A stretch of 35,307 bases of DNA from a bacterium (GCA_017960565.1 JAGCYY010000032.1:1-35307); one strand, 5' to 3'; counted from the first letter of the stretch, positions 23,950 through 32,850 are shown. Numbers and translations: made by a program. The notes: generated by a model from the sequence alone, not told the origin.

Positions 23950-25233
23950 TTATTTGTTTAGTATATATTTTATGCTTTCAATTTTTATTGATAATGAGAC
24001 TAATTTTGAGGCAATCGCAATTTCGTCAAGGCTTGGATATGATGGTGCCAAGCGAATATTAGAATTATTTGGATCTTTATGGTATGGGAATGCTGATCCA
24101 GCTGGAGTTAGTTCAACACCGCATGATTTACATCTATCAACTACTTTTGAAGCGATAGGAAGAGATGTATCAAGTGATATAAAGTAACCACCTAGAGGGC
24201 TTGTCCATTTAGCAATTTCAAGACCTTCTAGATTTTCTTTTAGGATAGTTTCTACTTTTTCAAATTTTGGTCTTAAGATGTCAGCATGTCTTTTCATCTG
24301 CATCTTTATACCATCTAAGTTTTTAAAGAATCTTACGTGTCTTAGTTGGTTTACTTTATCATAACCGATTGTAGAAATACCCATCTGTTTCTTTATTTCT
24401 TTAATGTTGGCTTCGCTCGCAGCAAGTGCGGCAATACCACTGCCAGGAAAACTTATTTTTGAGGTAGATGTGAATTTATATACGAGGTCTGGATTTCCGG
24501 ACCTTCTACACTCTTCTAATAGTTCGATTAGATAATCTTGTTTATCATCATAAAGATGATGAACTGAATATGCATTATCCCAATAAATTCTAAAATCTTT
24601 GGCTTTTGGTTTTAGTCTTGCGAATCTTTTTACAACTTCGTTTGAATATGTTGTACCATCTGGATTTGAGTATTTAGGAACACACCAAATACCTTTGATA
24701 GATTCATCAGATTCAACAAGTTTTTCAACCATGTCCATATCAGGGCCATTATTATCCATATCGATGTTGATCATCTCGATACCGAAATATTCGGTTATAG
24801 CAAAATGTCTATCATATCCAGGAACTGGACATAACCATTTTACTTTATCAAGTTTCATCCATGGTGTAGATCCAAGTACACCATGAGTCATACTTCTAGA
24901 GATGCATTCATACATCACATATAGGCTTGAATTACCATAAATAATAATGTTTTCTTTTGGAACTTCAATCATGTCAGCTAAGAGTTCTTTACATTCTTCA
25001 ATGCCACCAAGAACTCCATAATTACGACAATCTATACCATCTCGGCAGGTGAGGTCAACATCGCTATTTAAAACATCCATCATTTCCATGGATAGATTTA
25101 ATTGTTCAGTTGATGGTTTTCCTCTTGTCATATTGAGTTTTAGATTGAGAGATTGATAATCTTTATATTCTTTTTCAAGATCAGCAAGTTCTCTTTCTAA
25201 CTCAAGACTAGTATATTCTTTATAAGACTTCAT
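23950..25233 (-). CDS. Class Ic aspartate-type aminotransferase
   Basis: PLP aminotransferase of the PF12897-type (subgroup Ic) family, judged from LKLNMTRGKPSTEQLNLS near the N-terminus, RNYGVLGGIEECKELLADM, YSNPDGTTYSNEVV, WDNAYSVHHLY and the PLP-lysine stretch FTSTSKISFPGSG; the C-terminus carries LAPSYPS. Characterised relatives use aspartate/2-oxoglutarate, so interconversion of aspartate and glutamate is likely. I place the start at ATG 25233 (427 aa), which has GAGG and AGGT upstream; a TTG five codons earlier (25248) would overlap that ribosome binding site. It lies between gdhA and cysK, where glutamate made by the dehydrogenase would be its amino donor. Confidence 0.9.
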   Translation of the reverse strand: MKSYKEYTSLELERELADLEKEYKDYQSLNLKLNMTRGKPSTEQLNLSMEMMDVLNSDVDLTCRDGIDCRNYGVLGGIEECKELLADMIEVPKENIIIYGNSSLYVMYECISRSMTHGVLGSTPWMKLDKVKWLCPVPGYDRHFAITEYFGIEMINIDMDNNGPDMDMVEKLVESDESIKGIWCVPKYSNPDGTTYSNEVVKRFARLKPKAKDFRIYWDNAYSVHHLYDDKQDYLIELLEECRRSGNPDLVYKFTSTSKISFPGSGIAALAASEANIKEIKKQMGISTIGYDKVNQLRHVRFFKNLDGIKMQMKRHADILRPKFEKVETILKENLEGLEIAKWTSPLGGYFISLDTSLPIASKVVDRCKSCGVELTPAGSAFPYHKDPNNSNIRLAPSYPSLDEIAIASKLVSLSIKIESIKYILNK

Positions 25234-25305
25234 AAATACCTGCCTCAATTTTAATATTTAGTATTTTAAAGCACAATTTATTTTTCTGCAAGCAATATGA
25301 TAATG

Positions 25306-26652
25306 CTAAATTACACCTTGTGCTTTCATTGCATTATATACTTTTAAGAAGCCAGCGATGTTTGCACCAAGTGATAAATTTTTAGGTTCACCATATTTAG
25401 ATGCAGTTTCATAACAAGCTTTAAAAATATTTTGCATAATTTCTTTTAATTTTTGATCTACTTCTTCAAATGTCCAAGATAAGTGCATTGCATTTTGTGA
25501 CATTTCAAGTCCAGAAACAGCAACACCACCAGCATTTGATGCTTTACCAGGACTGAAAATTACACCATTTTCATATAGATATTTAACAGCATCTAATTCA
25601 GTTGGCATATTTGCCCCTTCACAAAGGACTTTACATCCATTTTTAACAAGCGCTTTAGCATCTTCTATATTGATTTCATTTTGAGTAGCTGATGGAAGTG
25701 CAATATCACATTTGATTTTCCAAATATCATGAGTGTTTTTACCGTTTTTAGTATTTGGATATTTCTTAACATATTCATCTACTAATGATTTTCTTTCATT
25801 TTTGATATTTCTTACAAACTCGATATCGATGCCATCTTCTGATGCAATATATCCATTTCTATCAGACATTGCAACAACTTTTGCACCGAGTTCAGTCGCT
25901 TTAAAAGCAGCATATTGAGCGACATTTCCAGAACCACTTATTACAACATTCTTTCCATTAAATGAATCGTTGTAGTAGGTTTTTAGTAATTCTTCAGCAA
26001 AATAACAAAGCCCAAATCCAGTTGCCTCAGTTCTTGTGAGTGATCCGCCAAATGAAATGCCCTTGCCAGTTAGAACGCCTGTGACATCTTTAGTTAGTTT
26101 TTTATACATTCCATACATATAACCAATCTCTCTTGCGCCAACACCTATATCACCGGCAGGTACATCTGTGTTAGGGCCGATAACTTGGTATAATTCTTGC
26201 ATAAATGATTGACAGAATCTCATCACTTCAGCGTCACTTTTTCCTTTTGGATTGAAATCAGATCCGCCTTTTCCACCGCCCATAGGAAGACCTGTGAGAG
26301 AGTTTTTGAAAATTTGTTCAAAGCCTAGGAATTTTAGAATAGATAAGTTAACAGATGGGTCGAGTCTAAGCCCACCTTTGTATGGACCTATAGCGCTATT
26401 AAATTGCACTCTATAGCCGTTATTTACTTGTATTTTACCATTGTCATCTACCCAAGGTACTCTAAACATCACAACCCTTTCAGGAACAACTATTCTTTCT
26501 AAAATCGCATATTTTTCGATATCTGGATCACTGCCAACGATATAGTCCATAGAATCTAAAAATTCTTCTACAGCATTGATAAATTCTTTTTGTTCAGCAC
26601 ATTTTTCTTTGACATTTACGAGGATTTTGTTTAAGTATTCATTTTTGTACAT
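25306..26652 (-). CDS. gdhA: NADP-type glutamate dehydrogenase
   Basis: Hexameric glutamate dehydrogenase that assimilates ammonia into 2-oxoglutarate. The substrate lysines Lys92 (YKGGLRLDPS), Lys116 and catalytic Lys128 (PMGGGKGGSDFNPKGKSD) are in place; the PAGDIGVGAREIGYM and the NADP-binding GSGNVAQYAA motifs follow, with CEGANMPT near the end. The length of 448 is typical for the biosynthetic (GdhA) class. AAGGAG lies 9 nt before the ATG. Within this operon it would supply glutamate for SerC and the aminotransferase, which return 2-oxoglutarate. Confidence 0.96.
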   Translation of the reverse strand: MYKNEYLNKILVNVKEKCAEQKEFINAVEEFLDSMDYIVGSDPDIEKYAILERIVVPERVVMFRVPWVDDNGKIQVNNGYRVQFNSAIGPYKGGLRLDPSVNLSILKFLGFEQIFKNSLTGLPMGGGKGGSDFNPKGKSDAEVMRFCQSFMQELYQVIGPNTDVPAGDIGVGAREIGYMYGMYKKLTKDVTGVLTGKGISFGGSLTRTEATGFGLCYFAEELLKTYYNDSFNGKNVVISGSGNVAQYAAFKATELGAKVVAMSDRNGYIASEDGIDIEFVRNIKNERKSLVDEYVKKYPNTKNGKNTHDIWKIKCDIALPSATQNEINIEDAKALVKNGCKVLCEGANMPTELDAVKYLYENGVIFSPGKASNAGGVAVSGLEMSQNAMHLSWTFEEVDQKLKEIMQNIFKACYETASKYGEPKNLSLGANIAGFLKVYNAMKAQGVI

Positions 26653-26685
26653 TGTTCATTTCTCCTTCTATATTTTATATTTTAT

Positions 26686-27840
26686 TTAATGTATTAATCT
26701 AAGACGAATTACACCTTTTATTTTTTTGATTTCATCAAGTTTTTCTTTATTCATTCTACCGGATACATCGAGAATTGTATAAGCATAATTTCCTTTAGAT
26801 TTATTACTTAAGTTTTCAATATTTAATCCGATACTTGATAATACTTTTGTCACACTTGAGATGACATCAGGAATATTATCATTTAAAATGCAAAGTCTAA
26901 AGTCTCCCGCTCTTGGAGATGATACGCTTGGAAAATTAACACTATTTTTAATGTTTCCGTTTTCGATATAGTCCATCAGTTCGAGAGCGGCCATTATAGC
27001 ACAATTATCTTCTGACTCGAGTGTAGAAGCACCAAGGTGTGGGATAGTGACAACTCCCTTATATCCGACGATTTCATTTGTCGGAAAATCAGTGACATAT
27101 CTTGAAACTTTGCCACTATCAAGTGCTTCTTTCAAGTCGCTGAAATCGACAAGTTCAGCACGTGAGAAATTAAGAATCTTAACTCCATCCTTCATATGTG
27201 ATATTGTTTCTTTATTGATAATGCCTTTGGTATCTTGCGTATATGGAATATGAAGTGTGATATAGTCTGATACTTTATATATTTCATCATTACCTGATGC
27301 ATGTCTTATATGGTGATTTAATTTCCAAGCATTTTCAACTGAGATGAATGGATCATATCCGATGACATCCATATCTAAGTGAATTGCCGTGTTCGCAACC
27401 ATTCCGCCAATCGCACCAAGACCGATTATGCCTAGTGTTTTGCCTTTGATTTCTGATCCAGCAAATTTATTTTTACCTTTCTCAACAAGGGGTGCAATAT
27501 CACCTTTTAGAGTGTTAATCCACATTGAACCATCTATAATATCTCTTGAGGCTAACATAAGACCACAGATGACTAATTCTTTAACACCATTGGCATTAGC
27601 GCCTGGGGTGTTAAATACAACAATGCCTTCTTTGCTGCATCTATCTACTGGAATATTGTTTACTCCAGCACCCGCTCTTGCGATAGCGAGAAGTTCTTTA
27701 TTAAATGCCATTTCATGCATAGCTTCTGATCTTACAAGAATTCCATCTGGATTTTCTTCTTCATTTGATATGGCATAATTATTTGTGAATTTTTCAAGTC
27801 CAACATTAGAAATTTTGTTTAGTGTTTTTATTTTTATCAT
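26686..27840 (-). CDS. serA: D-3-phosphoglycerate dehydrogenase
   Basis: NAD-dependent first enzyme of serine synthesis from 3-phosphoglycerate. It has GARAGAGVNNIPVD-type substrate loop (residues 51-64, ARAGAGVNN), the NAD-binding GLGAIGG, the catalytic Arg in NFSRAELVD, Glu in the following strand, and catalytic His in IPHLGASTLES. The C-terminal about 75 residues (from FRLCILNDNIPDV) form an ACT domain, which in relatives senses serine. Its 384-residue length is the short SerA type with one ACT domain. It begins 4 bp after serC; AAAGGG at the end of serC serves as its ribosome binding site. Confidence 0.95.
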   Translation of the reverse strand: MIKIKTLNKISNVGLEKFTNNYAISNEEENPDGILVRSEAMHEMAFNKELLAIARAGAGVNNIPVDRCSKEGIVVFNTPGANANGVKELVICGLMLASRDIIDGSMWINTLKGDIAPLVEKGKNKFAGSEIKGKTLGIIGLGAIGGMVANTAIHLDMDVIGYDPFISVENAWKLNHHIRHASGNDEIYKVSDYITLHIPYTQDTKGIINKETISHMKDGVKILNFSRAELVDFSDLKEALDSGKVSRYVTDFPTNEIVGYKGVVTIPHLGASTLESEDNCAIMAALELMDYIENGNIKNSVNFPSVSSPRAGDFRLCILNDNIPDVISSVTKVLSSIGLNIENLSNKSKGNYAYTILDVSGRMNKEKLDEIKKIKGVIRLRLIH

Positions 27841-27844
27841 AGTG

Positions 27845-28942
27845 CTACCCTTTTGGATTATCTTTAGCGAAATCCTTCATAAAATTAATTAATTTTTCAA
27901 CACCTTCTACCGGCATTGAATTATAGATAGAGGCTCTCATACCGCCTACTGATCTATGACCTTTAAGACTTTTTAGTCCGTTATTTTCTGCTTCTTGTGC
28001 GAATTTTTTATCTAAATCAGGATTTCCAGTAACGAATGTCACATTCATCATCGATCTAGATTCTCTCTTTACTGGGGTAATATAATAATCTTGACTATCG
28101 AGATAATCATATAATAATTTAGCTTTATAAGAATTGATTTCTTTCATTCTTTCAAGGCCACCAATAGATAAAAGCCATTTGTATACTAGACCAGCCACAT
28201 AGATTGTGTAGCATGGTGGAGTATTGTACATAGAATTATTTTCAGCCATTACCTGCCAATCAAGCATCGTAGGCATTTTTTCTTCTTGATATCCAAGTAA
28301 GTCTTCTCTTACAATGACAAGTGTCATACCTGCAGGTGCCATATTTTTTTGTGCTCCAGCATAGATGACACCAAATTTTGATACATCTATAGGTTCCGAT
28401 AATATGCATGATGACATATCAGCAACTATTGGTACATCTCCGGCATCAGGAATATATGGGAATTTTGTGCCATAGATGGTGTTGTTAAAACAGATGTGAA
28501 GATAAGAAGCATCTTGATCAATATCAAATTTTTCAACATATGGAACATAGGCAAAATTATCGTCCTTGCTTGATGCGATTGCTTCTGCATTATATCCCAT
28601 TTTAAGAGCTTCTTTATAAGCTTTAGTTGAGAATTGACCAGATAAAATATATAAAGCTTTTTTAGATTCACACCTATTTATTAAGTTTAGAGGTACTGAT
28701 GCAAACTGTGTGGACGCACCACCTTGAAGAAACAATACCTTGTAGTTAGAAGGTATACTCATTAGTTTTCTTAAGTCAGCTTCTGCTTCATTTATGATAG
28801 CTTCATAATCTTTTCCTCGGTGGCTCATTTCCATTACGGACATGCCAGTATCCTTATATGATACTAGTTCGCTTGCCGCTTTTTCTAAAACTGGGAGAGG
28901 AAGCATTGAAGGTCCCGCAGAGAAATTAAAAATTCTGTCCAT
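27845..28942 (-). CDS. serC: Phosphoserine aminotransferase
   Basis: PLP aminotransferase that converts 3-phosphohydroxypyruvate and glutamate to phosphoserine. It opens with FNFSAGPSMLPLPVLEKA and contains MEMSHRGKDYEAI, LQGGASTQF, the cofactor-lysine stretch GVIYAGAQKNMAPAG, and near the end LKGHRSVGGMRASIYN; all are SerC hallmarks. I place the start at ATG 28942 (365 aa) because the GGAG ribosome binding site lies 9 nt upstream; an in-frame ATG at 28957 overlaps that site and would give only five extra residues. First gene of the operon, which is unusual in placing serC before serA, gdhA and cysK. Confidence 0.96.
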   Translation of the reverse strand: MDRIFNFSAGPSMLPLPVLEKAASELVSYKDTGMSVMEMSHRGKDYEAIINEAEADLRKLMSIPSNYKVLFLQGGASTQFASVPLNLINRCESKKALYILSGQFSTKAYKEALKMGYNAEAIASSKDDNFAYVPYVEKFDIDQDASYLHICFNNTIYGTKFPYIPDAGDVPIVADMSSCILSEPIDVSKFGVIYAGAQKNMAPAGMTLVIVREDLLGYQEEKMPTMLDWQVMAENNSMYNTPPCYTIYVAGLVYKWLLSIGGLERMKEINSYKAKLLYDYLDSQDYYITPVKRESRSMMNVTFVTGNPDLDKKFAQEAENNGLKSLKGHRSVGGMRASIYNSMPVEGVEKLINFMKDFAKDNPKG

Positions 28943-28973
28943 TAGTTTACACTCCATTTTTTTAAAATAAATA

Positions 28974-28988
28974 GCTTAATCGATAAGC
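28974..28988 (-). promoter_or_regulatory. Palindrome in the serC leader, possible operator
   Basis: A 15-bp near-palindrome, GCTTAATCGATAAGC, lies about 15-30 nt downstream of the predicted transcription start and 32 nt before the serC ATG. It could be a repressor site or a small leader hairpin. I do not recognise it as a known regulator's box. Confidence 0.3.
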
Positions 28989-29008
28989 AGTTTATTTTTT
29001 AGTATAAT

Positions 29009-29036
29009 ATTTTACACAAAAATGTTGGTTTGTCAT
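29009..29036 (-). promoter_or_regulatory. Promoter of the serC-cysK operon
   Basis: On the minus strand, -35 ATGACA (29031-29036), a 16-bp spacer, and an extended -10 TGTGTAAAAT (hexamer 29009-29014). Start would be near 29002, giving a leader of about 60 nt before serC. Confidence 0.55.
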
Positions 29037-29410
29037 TACATTTATTAAAAATAAATGAAAAAATAAAAAAACCATCTTTGAATAAAATGCTTAGAAATGG
29101 TTATTTTGATAATTTATTATTCATCTACTAATTCTCTTTTTAATTATAATTTTTCTACCATTCCAATAATAATTCTTTGAAATAATATGATAGATTCTTT
29201 CTAGTAAATACAAATCTTTCTATAAGCATTTGGTTTAAGATATCAATATCAAAAGAATCTTCTTAAATCACTATTGTTGTATATCATTGTTAATTCAGCA
29301 CCTTTAATCTTGTTTTATAATATTATCAACAATTTTCTATTTTTTTATTTTTGTTTTATTTACAGGTATAAATTTAGACGAACAATTAACTAACATAACA
29401 TATTTTAATA
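29037..29410. other. Gene-poor intergenic stretch with possible gene relics
   Basis: No convincing gene lies between the serC promoter and the terminator of the amino-acid ABC operon. A minus-strand open stretch of about 34 codons (roughly 29144-29245) has a coding-like composition (contains FDIDILNQMLIERF and KNLSYYFKELL) but no start with a ribosome binding site. A plus-strand stretch at about 29340-29415 ends TGINLDEQLTNITYF and also lacks a start. Both could be remnants of decayed genes or chance. A weak hairpin (AACCAT at 29070-29075 with ATGGTT near 29097-29102) is also present. Confidence 0.3.
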
Positions 29411-29450
29411 AATAAAACACAATGGTGACCAATCATCATTGTGTTTTATT
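29411..29450 (-). terminator. Terminator of the lysine ABC operon
   Basis: AATAAAACACAATG (29411-29424) pairs perfectly with CATTGTGTTTTATT (29437-29450); the inner TGA/TCA adds three more pairs. It lies 5 nt past the stop of the ATPase gene and is followed on the minus strand by TTATTAAAATA. Confidence 0.8.
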
Positions 29451-29455
29451 ATAAT

Positions 29456-30181
29456 TTAACTATTTATATATCTCTTTAAGAATTCTTTTGTACGTTCATT
29501 TTTAGGATTAGTAAAGAATTCTTCTGTAGGTGAATCTTCTAGAATAACACCATCATTCATAAATACTACTCTAGTAGATACATCTCTTGCGAACTGCATC
29601 TCGTGTGTAACAATAACCATTGTCATGCCAGTATCTTTAACTTGTTTGATGACATTTAATACTTCACCTACCATTTCTGGATCTAGTGCAGAGGTCGGTT
29701 CATCAAAAAGCATAATTTCTGGGTTCATAGATAAGGCTCTTGCGATTGCGACACGTTGTTTTTGTCCACCTGATAAGCTTCTTACATCTTTATATGCAAA
29801 ATCTTTCATGCCAACTCTCTCAAGTTCTTTTAAGGCAATTTCCTCTGCATCTTTTTTGTTTCTTTTTAGTACTTTAATTTGTCCAACAGTGCAATTTTGA
29901 ATGACATTCATATTATTGAATAGATTAAAAGATTGAAAAACCATCCCTATTCTACTTCTTAAAGTATTGACATTTATATCTCTAATATTTTGATCATTAA
30001 AGATAATATCTCCTGATGTAGGCTGCTCCAAGAGGTTTACACATCTAAGCATTGTCGATTTACCAGAACCTGATGAACCAATAACACAGACACATTCGCC
30101 TTTTTGAACATCAAAATTTATGTCTTTTAATACTTCACTTTTTCCGAAATCTTTTTTAAGATTTCTAATTGATAATATCAT
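29456..30181 (-). CDS. Polar amino-acid ABC importer ATPase (GlnQ/HisP type), probably for lysine
   Basis: ATPase of a PAAT-family importer on the cytoplasmic face. Walker A GSSGSGKS is at 35-42, Q-loop [14 protein letters not shown] near residue 80, signature LSGGQKQR, Walker [16 protein letters not shown], and switch His in IVTHEM. The length of 241 residues is normal and it ends with EFLKRYI, a common ending in the family. It starts 7 bp after the permease gene with an AGGTGG ribosome binding site. The substrate is inferred from the lysine riboswitch that leads this operon. Confidence 0.94.
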   Translation of the reverse strand: MILSIRNLKKDFGKSEVLKDINFDVQKGECVCVIGSSGSGKSTMLRCVNLLEQPTSGDIIFNDQNIRDINVNTLRSRIGMVFQSFNLFNNMNVIQNCTVGQIKVLKRNKKDAEEIALKELERVGMKDFAYKDVRSLSGGQKQRVAIARALSMNPEIMLFDEPTSALDPEMVGEVLNVIKQVKDTGMTMVIVTHEMQFARDVSTRVVFMNDGVILEDSPTEEFFTNPKNERTKEFLKRYINS

Positions 30182-30188
30182 ATACCAC

Positions 30189-30899
30189 CTAATTTGAACT
30201 TGCGATTTCTTTTATTGGACTTCCTACTCTTCTTTCTATCGCTTTTAATATATATGAAGATGTAAGTGTTAATACTAAATAGATTACGGCTGCGATACTC
30301 ATCGCTTCTACTACTTTGAAGTATTTGTTTCCAGCCATCAGACAGGCATTATATACTTCGATTACACCTATAACATTTAATACAGATGTATCTTTGATAT
30401 TTACGATGAATTCATTGCCTATTGCGGCCATAGAGTTTTTAATAGCTTGAGGATAGATTACAAAAAGCATTGTTTGAAAGCTTCCCATTCCCACACTTCT
30501 TGCAGCTTCATACTGACCATTATCGACGGATTCAATACCACCTCTTAGTACTTCTGTGAGGTAAGCTGTAGTGTTTACAGAGACTGTAAATAATCCAGAT
30601 GCAAGAGGGTCCCAGTTAATACCCATTAATTTAAATGAATAATAGAATATTAGGGCTTGAACCATCATTGGTGTTCCTCTTATGACGGTTACATAAGCAT
30701 TTACAAATACTCTTAAAATTCTACATACAACACCGGCATCTTTTTTCGTTTTAATGTATGAAAAAAGACATGCGATGATAAAGCCTACAACTGTACCTAC
30801 TAAAGATAAGAGGAGAGTAATTCCTATACCTCTTAAGATTTGTAGGGAATATTCTCCAACTATTCTTCCGATCCAGCCGAAAAATGATGCATAAAACAT
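30189..30899 (-). CDS. Polar amino-acid ABC importer permease, probably for lysine
   Basis: HisM/GlnP-type permease of 236 residues. Membrane helices are at about 17-45, 60-85, 95-120 and two near the end. The ATPase-docking loop is [25 protein letters not shown], given here in part as [13 protein letters not shown], and the [12 protein letters not shown] signature near residue 75 is intact. It forms a homodimer channel in relatives that have one permease gene. It starts 7 bp after the binding-protein gene and has no evident Shine-Dalgarno sequence, which suggests translational coupling. Confidence 0.94.
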   Translation of the reverse strand: MFYASFFGWIGRIVGEYSLQILRGIGITLLLSLVGTVVGFIIACLFSYIKTKKDAGVVCRILRVFVNAYVTVIRGTPMMVQALIFYYSFKLMGINWDPLASGLFTVSVNTTAYLTEVLRGGIESVDNGQYEAARSVGMGSFQTMLFVIYPQAIKNSMAAIGNEFIVNIKDTSVLNVIGVIEVYNACLMAGNKYFKVVEAMSIAAVIYLVLTLTSSYILKAIERRVGSPIKEIASSN

Positions 30900-30906
30900 T
30901 TATATA

Positions 30907-31740
30907 CTATTCTTGAGGGCTGTTTTCTACAGCTTGAGCCATCAAGTTCTCTCTTTCTTGACTAGTGATTTTAGCTAAAGCTTGGTTAATTTTTGTTTCT
31001 AAATTGTTATCAACTTTTCTAACACCAATTGATACAATAACATCGGTTGGATCAACCTCAAATGCATCAGTAAGCTTAATCCACTTTAGTTCTGGGTTAT
31101 TTGTGCAAACACCAAGAGCAACTGGTTTTTCAACAACAGTAACGTCAGTATCACCAAGTAAGATACCAGATACGATTAGTGGAACTGTAGCAAGAGGAGT
31201 CATTGCAGTTGTACCAGCAGCTTCTGCGAGTTGATCTGCAAGATCAGCAAATACAGTACCTTTTTGTCCTACGATATTAGCACCTCTAAAATCAGTAAAG
31301 CGAGAAGCATTTGCGAATGGTCCATCAGCTTTAACAATTACAACGTGTTCACTTGCATAATATGGTTCAGTGAAATCAATTGATTCTTTTCTTTCTTCTG
31401 TTGGACTCATACCAGCGATGATTGCGTCGATATCACCTGATTCAAGAGCTGGGATTAAACCTTCCCATGCAATCTTTTTAACAACTAGTGTATATCCGAG
31501 GTCAGCCGCGATTTTTCTTGCCATTTGGATATCATATCCTTCTGCATAAAGACCACTTTGACCATAGATTGGAACGTTTGTGTTAGTGGCAGTTGTTTCA
31601 GTCCAGTTAAATGGAGCATAGTCACATTCAAGACCGATTACAATTTCACCCTTGCTTTCGTCGAATTTAGCGCCTCCACATGCAACTAAACTAACAACTA
31701 GTGCGAATACTAAAATTAAACTTAATAATGCTTTCTTCAT
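30907..31740 (-). CDS. Amino-acid-binding lipoprotein of an ABC importer, probably for lysine
   Basis: Extracytoplasmic solute-binding protein (SBP_bac_3 family) of 277 residues. The signal peptide has lipobox VSLVAC with lipidated Cys21. Ligand-pocket features include IVIGLECDYAPFNWTE, EGYDIQMARKIAADLG, WEGLIPALESGDIDAIIAGMS and TEERKESIDFTEPYY. I set the start at ATG 31740 because it has AAAAGGAGA 9 nt upstream and begins a normal signal peptide. An in-frame ATG at 31935 lies inside the lysine riboswitch and is not a real start. The lysine riboswitch upstream makes lysine the likeliest ligand; related basic amino acids cannot be excluded. Confidence 0.94.
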   Translation of the reverse strand: MKKALLSLILVFALVVSLVACGGAKFDESKGEIVIGLECDYAPFNWTETTATNTNVPIYGQSGLYAEGYDIQMARKIAADLGYTLVVKKIAWEGLIPALESGDIDAIIAGMSPTEERKESIDFTEPYYASEHVVIVKADGPFANASRFTDFRGANIVGQKGTVFADLADQLAEAAGTTAMTPLATVPLIVSGILLGDTDVTVVEKPVALGVCTNNPELKWIKLTDAFEVDPTDVIVSIGVRKVDNNLETKINQALAKITSQERENLMAQAVENSPQE

Positions 31741-31773
31741 AATTTTCTTTTTCTCCTTTTTTTGCTTATTAAC

Positions 31774-31804
31774 AAAAAATAAAAGCGCCTTACGAAGACG
31801 CTTT
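31774..31804 (-). terminator. Lysine-riboswitch intrinsic terminator
   Basis: On the minus-strand RNA AAAGCGUCUU pairs with AAGGCGCUUU around a 3-nt loop (31782-31804) and is followed by UAUUUUUU. The 5' arm (AGCGUCUU) can instead pair with GAGGCGCU just after the aptamer (31834-31841), giving a credible antiterminator. Lysine binding should favour the terminator and switch the importer off. Confidence 0.85.
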
Positions 31805-31839
31805 AACTCAAAGTAAATAATTAAGATGAATAATAGCGC

Positions 31840-31990
31840 CTCTACTACTGTAGGAGTGTTATAGATATTCTCATATAACCCCACGGAAACATTATGCCTA
31901 ATATTAACCGTTCGGCGATGATTGCCTTTCCTCATAAGATCATAGAATGCCTTCTTCCTTAGAGTACTAATCTACATCGCTACCTCTATT
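31840..31990 (-). ncRNA. Lysine riboswitch (L box)
   Basis: On the minus strand the segment starts with TAGAGGTAGCGATGTAG and AGTACTCTAAGGAAGAAGG, which correspond to the conserved AGAGGU...G.. and AAGAGUA regions of the L box. The core GAAAGGCAATCATCGCCGAA matches the family's GAAAGG...GUCGCCGAA, and a long stem GGGGTTATATGAGAATATC leads into the closing strand CTCCTACAGTAG. With a terminator/antiterminator switch and an amino-acid importer downstream, the call is strong although the sequence is divergent in the outer stem. Confidence 0.88.
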
Positions 31991-32030
31991 TTTTATTAAG
32001 TTTTGTCAGTTTTTCTGACTTATGTATCAT

Positions 32031-32058
32031 AGTTTACCATAAATTTTTCTTTTGGCAA
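32031..32058 (-). promoter_or_regulatory. Candidate promoter of the lysine ABC operon
   Basis: On the minus strand, -35 TTGCCA (32053-32058), a 16-bp spacer and -10 TAAACT (32031-32036). An overlapping TATGAT (32026-32031) is an alternative -10 without a good -35. A small perfect hairpin, GTCAG/CTGAC (32005-32019), lies between this promoter and the riboswitch. Confidence 0.4.
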
Positions 32059-32137
32059 TATCTTTTTTTAAAGTTTTTTCATGTAAACGTTTTCAATTAT
32101 TTATCTCTTTAATAAAGAAAAAATTTTGGAACATAAA

Positions 32138-32173
32138 ATGAATAATCTTACGGAAATACGTAAGATTATTCAT
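32138..32173 (-). terminator. Terminator after the M20 peptidase/membrane protein operon
   Basis: ATGAATAATCTTACG (32138-32152) pairs perfectly with CGTAAGATTATTCAT (32159-32173), a 15-bp stem with a 6-nt loop, beginning 3 nt past the stop of the last gene. It is followed by TTTTATGTT on the minus strand. Confidence 0.8.
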
Positions 32174-32175
32174 AA

Positions 32176-32850
32176 TTATTCGCTTTTTGCGATATTCTTC
32201 TTTTCTTTTTTAAATAGATAATATGCGAATAAAATTGTGATTATTGCACTCACTGGGATTAAAACTGTCTTGCCTACTCCTGTAAAGATTTGAAGTACTA
32301 TAGTTAGTATAAATGGAATTGGTACAAGCTTTAAATCTTTTAGGAAATATTTATATGCAAGTGCACCAAAGAGAGCTGTGAATGCAGTTAAGAATGCAGG
32401 AGATAAATTCTCTGATTCTAAGATTGGAGTGAGTGGCTGAATAAGAATTACACCTATTCCTATTACTAGAGTTGTGACAATTGTACTTGTGGCAACAGAA
32501 ACAGTTGAAACAATTTCTCCTTCTTTACTTCCATGTTTTACATTTAACATATCTCTTGCGTTAACTGCACATGGTACTTTTAAGTTTACTAAGTTTCCTG
32601 TAAAAAATGCAAGATATGTACCAGTTGTACCAAGAAGTGGTGCATAAGTTATTACTTCTATAAAACCTCCTATTATAAAGATGATGAGAGGAATAAAACT
32701 CGCAACTATCACTAAAAAGTCTGGAAATACACCAAGTACTATCGATATTATTGTTGGGACTAAGACAATTAAAATAATCGCAGCACCTAAGAAGATTCTT
32801 CCGAATGTATGATTCTTATCATTATAATCTTTAATCTTTTTATCTTTCAT
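32176..32850 (-). CDS. Hypothetical multi-spanning membrane protein paired with DUF5058
   Basis: A 224-residue protein with about five to six hydrophobic segments (about 14-37, 42-62, 68-88, 115-140, 149-168, 182-215). Polar conserved-looking residues sit in the middle: GTTGTYLAFFTGNLVNLKVP followed by CAVNARDMLNVKHGSKEGE, which looks like a substrate or re-entrant loop followed by an amphipathic segment. I do not recognise a named family. It lies 11 bp after the DUF5058-like gene with an AGGAGG ribosome binding site, so the two probably form a complex. A transport role is inference only. Confidence 0.75.
   Translation of the reverse strand: MKDKKIKDYNDKNHTFGRIFLGAAIILIVLVPTIISIVLGVFPDFLVIVASFIPLIIFIIGGFIEVITYAPLLGTTGTYLAFFTGNLVNLKVPCAVNARDMLNVKHGSKEGEIVSTVSVATSTIVTTLVIGIGVILIQPLTPILESENLSPAFLTAFTALFGALAYKYFLKDLKLVPIPFILTIVLQIFTGVGKTVLIPVSAIITILFAYYLFKKEKKNIAKSE

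Noticed and set aside
25234-25248. TTG start of the aspartate-type aminotransferase at 25248
   Set aside because: The TTG overlaps the GAGGCAGGT ribosome binding region of the ATG at 25233.
31741-31935. N-terminal extension of the amino-acid-binding protein starting at ATG 31935
   Set aside because: It would translate the lysine riboswitch terminator, has no ribosome binding site, and puts a signal peptide 65 residues into the protein; ATG 31740 is clearly better.
32005-32019. GTCAG/CTGAC hairpin as a terminator before the lysine riboswitch
   Set aside because: The stem is only 5 bp and sits between the likely promoter and the aptamer, where a terminator would be pointless.
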